A DNA stretch of 64,000 bases from Corydoras sp. C115 (taxonomy: Eukaryota; Chordata; Actinopteri; Siluriformes; Callichthyidae), in assembly GCA_019802505.1 (NCBI GenBank), contig JAFMOC010000037.1, positions 5,129,501 through 5,193,500 of the forward strand, given 5' to 3'. The notes beneath the pieces are model-generated. The model was not told the origin of the DNA. It made no database searches and worked only from the letters and a program-made list of their open reading frames with translations. The number at the start of each line of letters is the position of its first letter. Positions within the stretch are counted from its first letter, which is position 1. Below are positions 51,455 to 63,467 of the stretch, in pieces. The translations under genes were made by a program, and so were the position numbers.

Positions 51455-54400
51455 GGGCGGCACGGTGGCTTAGTGTTTAGCACATTCGCCTCTCAGCACT
51501 AGATATTACTGGTTCGAATCCCAATCTGGGTGGCGTTTCCATGTTCTCCCCATGTTAGCGTGGGTTTCCTCTGGGTTCTCTGGTTTCCTCCCAGAGTCCA
51601 AAAAAAACATGTATCAAGGTCAATTAAATTCTTCAAATTACCCCAAATAGAGTGTGTTTGTGTGTGTGTGAGTGAGTGTGTGCCCTGCGAAAGATTGGTG
51701 CCCTGTCCTGGGTGTATCTGTCCAGCGCCAGAAACATTCTCCCCTGGATGGGCATGGGGAAACCCCCCCCCCCGCGACCCTTGTAGAGGATAAAGTGGAA
51801 GATAATGAATGGATGGATAATAATAATAATTTAATCTACACAATCTGAAATGTGCATTAAACTATACAATTCCAATACTACAGACTTTAAAAATAAAAAA
51901 AAATGGAAACTTACTGTTTCCGTAGATGTGCTGTATCTCAACATTGCTGATATTGGGTGTACTAAAGCATGGCTGCTCATATTGGCTGCAGTTGGTGTCC
52001 ACTTTTCTCCGGGTGTTACTGTCTTCTTTTCCAAATGAAACGTCTTTGAATCTGATCCAAAAAAAAAGATGGAGAGAAAAGTCCCGATAGGGATTATATT
52101 TCAGAATAATTAATGATTATTGAAAATCAGATGAAAGTGGGTCAGTTTCTAAAATTACATTAGACACGGATAAGGCAGATCAGATTTGTATAGGCAGGAA
52201 TAAGACAAGCCAAAATCAAATGGAAGAAAAGAGATATATTGCTAAAGTACAGAAGCAGTGAGCTCTTATTGAAATCTGATATACAGTCATTCATGTCCAC
52301 AATATAAATTGTTTTATATATAAAGTATGTTTTTCAAAAATCGTTCAAGGTCCATTGAAAGGTTTCAATTATAGCTTGTTGCTTCTACATTTGTATTTGA
52401 GAAAAACAATTTCCTGTTTCTGCATGACTATGTCCGCTTGCAAAAAGAAAGCCCCATAAATACATGGTTGAAAGTGTTTGGTGTGGAGAAACTCCAGATA
52501 GACCTTGTCCCTGTCAAACACATATGGGATGAATTGGATGCCATGTCATCTAAAAGTGGACATTGACATACTTTATAACCATAGAAATGAAAACGGTTGC
52601 TATTTTTGCAGAAAAGTATAGAACTTCACATCTATGGCCATATAAAGCAAGCAACAGCACATGTGCTAGAGAGATTCCTGTATGAACTTAAGAAATTACA
52701 TTATTAAACTACATTATTACAAAATAATGTCAATAGTTACTGTTAATACAGATGTGTTTTTAAACGCTTTGATAATAGCATATATGATGAAACACCTAAA
52801 TTATAATTATATGTTATTATATATGACAGTTTCAGTATTCAATATGTTGCCTTTGCACAATTTCAATCAGATACAAGGTTTGCATAATCATTTCAGGCTG
52901 TTTTATCATTCATACCGCTTCCCAATTCTTTTTGAAATGAGGTTCTATTATAAACAGGTGAAATTATATAAACAACCATGCGCCACCAATAGACATGCAA
53001 CAGAGAAGGTACTGCAGCTTAAAACATTTTTTTAAAAATGAAACGCAGATGGTTCAATAAACTAAATCCATACATGGATTAAGTCGAATGTGCCAGCCTG
53101 AGGAATCATAGCACTTAGCCTTAATCTCTTTCTATGAAAGGAAGAATAGTTTCTGATTCCTATTTATGTCAAGGACACATGAAATGCAGCTGATTTCAAC
53201 ATCTGAACACCATAAGTCAACATGAACTCTTCGCAAGGGTGTACATAATCCAGACAGCCTTACTCTGAATTATAGTACTTTCACCAACTTAATATGGTTA
53301 AGTTACAGTAATATTGCCCTATTACCCTTTTTTTATATAAATCCCCATATTTATAACTTTGTTATCTTCAGTTTGTAGTTTATTAGTTAATTACTAGCAG
53401 AAATGTACAAGTTCTGTATTAGCTATAAAAACATAATTATCAAACTCTGTCTACAATTACTGTACTTTTGTAGCTCTAACTGTTTTTCTTATCTATTTTT
53501 TTTTTTGAGATATCATCAGTTTCATTGATGTATCATCAGCTCTTCATCCTCAATACTGCCAAAGCACCTCCGCAATGACAGTTACTGGACAGCATCACTT
53601 AACAGGGATTTTTTTTTCTTGCCACTTTCCGTTCGGCTTGCTCTTTGGGGGTCAGGTTTGGAACTCTTTTATGCTTCTTTGTAACAATGTACTATTGTAA
53701 AAAGTATGTACTATTGTATATAAATAAATAAAATAATAAAACATTCAATGGCGGCACGGTGGCTTAGTGGTTAGCACGTTCGCCTCTCAGCGCTAGGGAT
53801 TCCCGGTTCGAATCCCCATCTGGGTGGAGTTTCCATGTTCTCCCCGTGTCTGCGTGGGTTTCCTCCGGGTTCTCCGGTTTCCTCCCACAGTCCAAAAACA
53901 TGGATCAAGTCAATTGAATTCTCCAAATTGCCCCATATAGAGTGTGTGCCCAGCGTTGGATTGGCACCCTGTCCTGGGTGTATCTGCCCAGCGCCCGAGA
54001 CGTTCTCCCCTGGATGGGCATGGGGAACCCCACCGCGACCCTAATAGACGATAAAGCGGGAGATAATGAATGAATGAATAAAACATTCACAGAGCCAATC
54101 AAAGTAGCTTCCAAGATTTTAGATGCCTCTCTTACATGTAAATATTATATAGGTAAAATGTTATATAATATGCAGAAGTAAACAGGTTAATCTAAAAAAA
54201 TTAAATTTAAAGACTGTTCCTCTGTTAAATTTGTGTCACTTACACCCCTTACAACCAATATGATGATATTGGTATGCCAATATCACAACATTAATATTCT
54301 TTCATACATGAAATTTCCATTATCATTTATCAGATATTTACCGAAGTGGATCCTCTGAGTCATCCTTGTCATAGTTCTCTCGCAGTGTTTTGGACAAGAA

Positions 54401-54660
54401 GATGATGACACCAGAAGCAATCAGCAGAAAGCCAGCAACAATGCTGACTGCTATCCCAACCAGTAGAGGTTCGGAGACATATTCCTCACAGCGTTCACCA
54501 CGATACCACCAATTCTCCCCAACGCGACATCTAAGTGTGCAAATTCCACACAGACACAGACACAGACACACACAGACACACACAGACACACACAGACACA
54601 CACAGACACACACAGACACACACAGACACACACACACACAGACACACACAGACACACACA

Positions 54661-54753
<93 letters not shown>

Positions 54754-57700
54754 AGATCATGAATTACCTATACAGTAATGTAAAATTACTCTATTAGTAA
54801 AAGTTGAAATTCGTACTTAGATATTTTAGTTAGAGTACACAAGCATACACAGCAAAATGTAGTTAACATATTAAAGAACATATTAAATTGTATGATTTAA
54901 TATGATTAACATATTAAATTGTATGATATTACATACATAAAGCATGTGAACTATGACACTACAAAAAAAAAGCTGTGCTCTGCTTTTAAAAGCAATCAGT
55001 TAATATGTAGTGAAGTATAATATATTTATTAATTCAGCTTCATGGTTAACCTTTGTAAAAAGGAAAAAAAATGTTTTAAAGATATATATATCTTAATATC
55101 TTAAGATTATTATTATTATTTGTCTCTGCATTGTAGTGAAATGGCATTAGAAAGTGGAATAAGATGGAAATACAGGTACCTCAAATTTGTATAGTACTTA
55201 CATAAATGTACTTAACTTTACAATATGAAAAATTTAAACAAATGTCTAAATGCCTGAGGATTTTAAATAATGAATAACTAGCATAATCATTTAGGGGAAA
55301 TTGAATATAAAACAACTTATTCAGCAGTGCCTCACCTGCATATGGCACCTTTGCCTGGTATGACATCACACTTCCCATCATTTAGACAGAAGTTTTCCTG
55401 TATGGTGCAGATGCTTTGGCATGGCAGACCATCCACGCTCAGATAGCCAGCATTGCACACACATTCTGCTTCACCAGAATAATGATTGACCATGCATTTT
55501 GAAAACTTGTTACAAGCCTGGAATTTACATGGGTCCGCCTTCTCTCCTGTTTACACAAAATGTCATCATTTTAACCTGAACCAAGCACTATGTATTATTT
55601 TTGTTTATTTGCTTAAAATTGTTAATTGGGACAAAGCAATGCCGAACTCCTTCATTTTACTGAAAACTAAAAATTTGTAACGGGCAAAAGTACATATACA
55701 AGAACTTAATTCATTCATTCATTCATTATCTCCCGCTTTGTCCTCTAGTAGGGTCGCGGTGGGGTTCCCCATGCCCATCCAGGGGAGAACGTTTCGGGCG
55801 CTGGGCAGATACACCCAGGACAGGGCGCCAATCCATCGCTGGGCACACACTCACTCACACACACACACACTATATATGGGGCAATTTGGAGAATTCAATT
55901 GACTTGATCCATGTTTTTGGACTGTGGGAGGAAACCGGAGAACCCGGAGGAAACCCACGCAGACACGGGGAGAACATGGAAACTCCACCCAGATGGGGAT
56001 TCGAACCGGGGATCCCTAGCGCTGAGAGGCGAACGTGCTAACCACTAAGCCACCGTGCCGCCTAAGAACTTAATTATATTTGTTAAATATAGAACTTTAT
56101 ATCTGCAACACATCCAACAATTTAGGAAAGAGGCAAAATCTGTGTTTGGTCAAAGATAATAAATGGGCCTTGTTTCAACACTTATTAATGGTACTATAAT
56201 GTACTTGTGTGTTATATCTCTGATAAATAAACAAACCGTTACTTTGAGTTTTCAAAATAAGCTTCATTAATAAATCTATCCTTGAGCTAGCAGAAGGAAT
56301 GACTATGTATAGCTCCTGAAGATGTGTGTGTTAAGCGGCAGGGCTCAGACAGCTTACAAGATATTATCTCAATAGCAAGACAAACACACTGACTGTGACA
56401 CACTTAGACACTATAAGTAGCACTACACAGCCAAGCCAACAATATATGCATAGGTGCCAAGTATCATTAAGTTAACTTGGTGCAAAGTCCCCAGTTTTCT
56501 TCTCTTCAACAAACCTAAACAGTCTGATTCAAATAACATAATGCTAATTCACATGCAGACATTGTTCGTATAGTATACACTGAAGCACTTTAATAATTCT
56601 GTAACATCTTTGAACTGTCATAACCCTAATTTTTGACCACTAATCCCAGAGGTCGCCCACCCTATGCATGTACCATGCAAGCTGCATCAGCGCTTATGCA
56701 CTTCTTTAATGAGAGTATGAATAAATGAATATTATGTGTTGTATAATTTTAACTAACCTGATTCAACATCCAGAGAGTATTTATCTATGGCAATGTTCAT
56801 GGTCTGGTAGGCTGTATTGCAGAAATCCTCTAAAATAAGGTAGACTGCAGAGGTCACTTCTTTGGGAACAGGTTTCCCAAATTTTAATCTACTGTTTACC
56901 ACAATGCTTCCATTCCTGAAGTTCAGTATCTTCAGATCCTGAAAGTTGCTAAGATTGGACTGCAGATATGGAACCAGCTAGAAATAAAAAAATACATTTA
57001 AAAAGTAGCAAAGGTTGTAAAGAGCTTTAAAAAGCATGTAATTTGGTATATGTCGAATTATACATTTCCTTACCAGATCTAAAAATCGCTGTTCAAGAGT
57101 CTTGTATTCATCAGAGCTTTTGTTGAACAAACTTTGTGAAAACATCATGTTTGTGACTCGAAGACTAAAAAACACCATCAGTGACTGGCTAGGACTGGTT
57201 GACTTGTCAACACTGGCCATATCTATACCCTCATCAAACCCGCTGCCATTCTCTTCATCATAATGAACAACGCTGAAGGACATGTCCAGGTCAGTAATGT
57301 TGGGCTTGTCTGGAATTTGAAACTCAGTCCTAACAACATCATTTTTGCTCTCACTGTGGGTGACAACATTAGAAGTCCTAGGGGTTGATAGGAAAACATC
57401 TTTAGGTAGATCACCAGATACAGATTCCGCCATAATAAATATCCTGTCTGTAGGTTTTACAGTTGGTTGAGTGAATTGAGGTTCGAAAGTAGATACTGAG
57501 TTCTTTAGGAAAATGTTATTGTCATTATTTTTTACTGAACTTGTTGGTAAGTGTGGAAATGCAGACTGGCTTTCAACATCGGTGCTCGTTTTGGCTGAGC
57601 TCACAGATGACACAGGATGTGTAAATAGAGGTTCAAATTGTGTACTGGGGTCATCAGTCATAGATTGCAATGTTGTGTCTTGTAAAACAAGTGGTGTTGA

Positions 57701-60700
57701 TGGTTGAGTAAACAGCTCAGTTGTTGATTGGAATAAGGAAACATCTTGTATTGATCCATCTACTGTGACATAGTCAGATATCCTGGTGAAAGGTGACTCT
57801 TTTTCAGGTGAAAGTTGAGTTGAAAGGTCTTCCTTTGGCGTGTTTTTTGTGGTCACTATAATGAATTCTTCTTCGACCAGATCCTTATCTAAATGTTCTG
57901 AAACCGGAGTTTCAGTTACTTTATGTCTGATGTCCTTTATTCCCGCTTCAATTATCTCCACCTCTGCAACTGGCGGCTTTACATCTGGCACAAAAGTATT
58001 TTGCAACTCTGTTATATCTTCAATTAATGGTTGCTCTGTGACAATAGTATGTTCAAGAATCTCTCCAGTAGTAAATTCTGAGGCTATCAGAACAGATTTG
58101 GGCACTGCTGTAGAGCCTATTAAATCGGTAGCCCTTGATGTTACAACCGTAAAGGTTGGCATAGTCTGACCAGTTGTATCATAAATATTTTTAGGCCCAG
58201 CTTTGGTTGATTGTAAAATTTCAACAGTTCGTCCCATTAAATCAGGGCCTGTTTCAGTAACTTCATACTGCACTGACTGGTCAGTCTGTGCAGCTGCAGA
58301 TGTGCTAAGTTCACTAGGATATACATTATAACTTTCAGAGGTTTTTTGAGTATGCATTGATATCTCAAGTGTAAATGCTTCTGCAGTCCTGAAAACTGGT
58401 ACTTGATCTGTTGTTGTGTCCTGAACCCAAATGTCTTTAGTCATAAAATATCGGTCTAGGGATTTTTCAGAGGTCATTTGCAGGACAGGAAGCTCCGGTA
58501 CTACATGTTTTCCAGTGTTTTTTTCTGAAACATCAGGAACATGCTTTACTTCAACGGTTGGAAACAGTTGTTCTGTCTTCCATAGCCAGATCTCTGGGCT
58601 TTGACCATCACCGGAGAAACCTGATCCAGATTCAACGTCTTCATGGCTCTGTTCTTCTGGATCCTCCACACTTGGAGGTTCCGCTTGAGGCATGTCAGCT
58701 TTGGAATTCTCAACATCAAACTGTGATGGAAGGGCCTCTGTAATTTGGATATGGCTGAGAATGGTTGTAGTTTCCAGGAAGTCTTCTTTTTCAATGATAC
58801 CATAATCTATTAAGAAGCAAAAGAATATAAATGTAGACAGAAAAACTCAAAAAATTAAATCAATTTGCTAAATAAGTTGAGTCTTAATTCAACTTTTTTA
58901 AAACAATCTTAGACTTACTCTCTGAACTGGGCCTATTGTCTAAACTGACAGTCTCAGATTTAGAGGTAGATTTAACATTCACAATCTTAAGTGGTGTTTC
59001 TGTATGAATTGGCATGGGATTCTGCTCAAAGATGATATCGTTTTCACCAGCCAAGTCACTGCTCCAGGGACTATATGGTTGCATGGTATCAGTAAGGAAA
59101 TCCTCTTGTTCAATAAAGAGATTGTTATTGTTCAAGTCCAGGCCAGGAACATCTGGTGGCTTTTCTGCAGCAAGAATATTGTCCTAAAACAAAGAGCAAT
59201 AGGTTATGGTCCTTGCCATCATAAGCCCTACCCATCTTTACCCCTGCTGTTATAGGATTCCCTGTTTAAACATCATAGAGCTACACAAGACTGCACTGAA
59301 CAAGAACTATGTTTTAGTTCTTGTTCAATGAACTATCAAAGCACACAATGAAAAAAAATTTAATTAAATAAAAAAGCTTCTTATACAAGTAGAGCAAAAA
59401 ATAGATTACAATTCATGATGTGCATAGACTTAATGTTTAAAAATGCAGATTTCTGAAAGTGTCAGCTAGAAAGTTCTGAGGTTGTCCCTCATTTCATCAC
59501 ACTGAAGGTGGCATTCCTGTTGTTACAGGCATAAATTAGTGGTGCAAATGTGTTAAGCTATGTAAGTTCAGTGCTTAAATCTCAGTTGTGTCACCAGCCT
59601 GACCAGAAAGCTTGAGATAGACAGAATGTAATGTTTTTATTCTCACAGTGGCAAACTTAACCTAAGAGTTTTTGTACTGGAATCCTTGTCTAACAGGATC
59701 ATGCTGAAACTATCTGATGAAAAATAATTATTTTGGAAGAAATGTAACTGATGTTTTGTCAAGGAAATTTTATAAGCCTGTTGACTTATAACTACAGCAT
59801 GTACTACAGAGTGCTTGCTTTGATTTATGACCAGAACAACCAGGTAATAAGTGGCATAGCAAGAGGTTTATGTGTGACACAGAGCAGCCATTAAATTCCC
59901 AAAAAAAACAATTTTACTGCTCAAGAGCCAAAATTCCTCGAAACAAGCCTTCACTTCTTTTTACAAGCCAATTTGTCCACAGTTGTTTCCTGAGCATCAG
60001 TAGGTGCTGAACAAAACTATTTCTGATCCACTGGGATCCACATTATCTGCTCATGAGCTTATTAACAAATATATGTTAGATGCTTAAGCAGTATTTTCTA
60101 AGTTTCGAAAAATAAATGTTAGAACTATTTTATAAAAAAAAAAAAGTTTATAGCCAATGTTAGAAGACCTTTTTGTTGCTTAAAAGTTACTTTTGGTTCC
60201 TTTGTGACCATTTTATTGGTCCACTGGTGAGATATATTACTCAAAAGTCAAAAAACATCTATTACTATAGCAATTTAAATATATGTAAATATTATAAACA
60301 GGCAAATGGGTACAGATTTCCACTCACTCACTTTAGATACATATATTAGGCATTTCTTTAGCTTAGCTCTATCCCTCTAATTAAACACCAGTGAAAAGTT
60401 AATTGTGGTGTGTGCTAAATACTGGACATAAAGCAAAGGCATGCTTCAGCATTTTATGGTGATTGAGTTAAACTATTTTCATAAACACTGTGCTTAACTG
60501 TGCCTTGAGAATACCTGTGGAAAATGGAGTTTCTGTAATAGGTCTTTAAGAAAGCAGTTTTAGTGCAGAGGTCAGTCTCTTTACGTGCACAGCACTAAAA
60601 CCAACATGTGATTGCCATTAAAGGCTATCGTTTTGCATTTAACAGCACCTGCCAGGCTGCCAAGACTTCTTCAGAGGAACTCTCATATTTGTACTCAAAG

Positions 60701-63403
60701 GCATGGCCAGGGAGCAGCTAAAGTGGTAAGCTCCGGACAAAGGAAACAGAGAGAGATACAATGCGGTTTGACAATTCTTCACGGTCCCATAAATGAACCC
60801 AAACTCACCATCATGTCATTGGAATCAAGTGGTCTGCTGGTTGGTTTGGAAGGAACCAGTGTCTCCACTGCAAAGAAAAACACATAAATTGATTTCATAC
60901 AAGAGGTACTAGAATACTTTAAAAACATTGTAATGCATTAAATGGTATTGCTTATTGTTAAACGACAAATACTACATCACCCATATGGACAGTAAAAGCA
61001 TACAGTAAAAGCATACAGACACCCAATGATCGCATGGCATACCAAATATGTTGCTGTAATAGTATTAGGAGTGTGTTTATGTATTCATTCAGGCTCCAGT
61101 ATGTGTGTAGTCAGGCACTGATGTTTATCAGAAAGCCTGACTTGTAATGAGCACTTAACTTTATTCCAGAGTTCCTAATTTGAAATGAAGATCCATCTAG
61201 AAACTTTAAATAGGCCCTACCCAAACTGTTGTATCTAAGTGGGTAGCATTTAAATATTATTAATATTTTGTAGTATTATTGACATATTTCAATAGAACTA
61301 ACATATCTAGTTTAGAAGCAGTAGTTAGGAGAAGTCTTTTGACCATACAGTGTACAGAGGCAACTTTATGATTTGTTTGATCACCTTTACAATGCTGCTT
61401 ACCATTTTCCAGCTGTAGAGAGTCAGGATCCACCTCCAAAGTAGTGTTCCCATTGTTTCCCAGAGTATCCTTGTGCAATGCCTCATTAATGTAGTTGCGG
61501 AGGTCTGTGATGGTGTAGACCACGGTGGGTAGCTCCTCAATATCCATGTAGGACTTCTCCACCTGGTTGGACTGAAGTGTGATGTAACTCATGGTGTCAT
61601 TGTTAATGCCTGCTATATCTCCTTCTAGAACAATAGCATAGTGAACCACCACTGCCAAACCTCTGCAAAACAAACAACAGAGCAAATTGCTGTGTAGTTA
61701 CTATAACCTGTTTGAACAAAGGGAAAAAAAGAGTTTTATTTAAAACTCAATTGTTATTTGCCAGGCACTTGAAATACAAGAGATTCACCTCGATGCTGGT
61801 AACAAACATAGAATTGAAATGAATAAAGCATGACACAGTGGTTGGCCCTCTTTAGCTAATGCAAGAAATTCCTGAGTTTGAATTCCAGATGGTTGCCAAA
61901 GTACGAGTTTGCTTGTTCTCCTTTTGTCTGCACTGGATCTCTCCAGGAGCTTTGGTTACTTTCAACAGTTCAAAGTCTTGCAAGTCAGATAAATTTGAGA
62001 CTCTCAATTACTCGTTTGTGTGCATATAACTGTCTATATGTCTACCCTCTGATGGACTGGTTTTGGTCAATGTGCACGTGAAGAAGCTCAAACACCTACA
62101 TGAAATCAACATTCAACCAAGAAGGTTGAGACTAGGACTTTCTGTGTAGGTTGCTAAAGTTCCAGGTCTCTTTTTACACTGTGGTACATGTACATTTCCA
62201 CTCATGACCATTTCCACCCATAAAACAAAAGAAAAAGTTCTGCACAGCAATGGACCACAAGTAAGACAGATAGTTGTGTACATAGTAGCATTTCTAGCAT
62301 GACCAACAGGCTGTATGCACAATTGCCAGCTTTACTTGTATTACTTGTTTACATGTTAGGAGTATACAGTGGCTCACCATTTTTTTAAATGGCTGCATTG
62401 TTGGTAGGTACACTGTTAAAAGATTTAAAAATTTTACTTTTAAGTCCTCAATAAAACCTAAACTTATCAGTTTGGGCGTGGTTGGTTTAGATATTTTTTA
62501 CAGTGAAAATTTTAATTAATAAAAAACGTACAAATTAAAAAATAACTTACAAAAAGTATAAAGTGCAATTTTACACAATTCTTAATTATTTTACGCAAGA
62601 CTATTGTTTTAAAAGCAAGAGAGAGAGAGAGATTTTAGTGATGAGAAAGGGATGAAGTATAGACCTAAATATAATTTATTATTAATATTCAACTTTCTGG
62701 GAAAAAAAAACAGGTTGGTGGATCCATTTCATCTCACCTGACCACCCTAATCTTCCATATTTTAAGGGCCAATAAAACATTGGCACACATATTTATTGGT
62801 CTCAAGAGCATGAAATCTTCATATGACCAAACATCTAAATCCTGTTGCACTCCATAGGTGGGTTCTAATTTTCTGAACTGGAGAGAGAATTGGTTGTAGT
62901 CCATTTAAACAAAAATCTGAAACATAAACACTGAGTGTCCACAGATAGATGGGGCTCATTGTAAAAACATGGAAGGTAAAAGAAGAACAGCTGAGCGTCC
63001 AGGGTTTTGCTCTGCCAACACATGAAATTCTCATTAGCTATTTGGGAGGAGCATCTGGTTCCTGGTTGCGGCAGCTGCTTGACTGATATGGCAGCAGAGG
63101 GAAACACAGCCTTGCCAGGTCATAGATTTATCAGTCTCTCAGGTAATTCTGCTCAGGTATTGGAAACGGTGATTCAAATACAACCCCCCCTTCACACAAC
63201 ACACACATACATACACAACCTTCCAGAGAGCATCAGATGGTCTGTTTTGTATTTGCATCATGTGAACCATGAGTCATAAATGCCCACATTAATATATAGC
63301 CATATATAAAATATAGATTATACAGTTTAGCTCAGTGTCCTCTTTCAAATGGAAAATTAGACTACTCACCCCTGAATGTCTTTCTGTGGCCTGGTTCACA
63401 CAC

Positions 63404-63467
<64 letters not shown>

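Larger units (their letters stand above)
50674..51914. other. impg2 presumed last intron
   Basis: It contains the (AAT)n array (51405-51454) and a SINE copy (51455-51820). The rest is AT-rich. Confidence 0.45.
52052..54341. other. impg2 intron between transmembrane and tail exons
   Basis: It contains a Tc1-type transposase remnant (about 52420-52560), a dispersed-repeat tail (about 53560-53735) and a SINE (53749-54076). No exon was found. Confidence 0.55.
54531..56757. other. impg2 introns flanking the EGF exon
   Basis: Intron 54531-55335 carries the compound CA array. Intron 55547-56757 carries a young SINE with an 11-bp duplication. Otherwise AT-rich. Confidence 0.55.

Noticed and set aside
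54338..54797. Open frames of 98-140 codons rich in Cys-Val or His-Thr
   Set aside because: They are translations of the CA array. Only the 54342-54530 part on the minus strand is real impg2 coding sequence.
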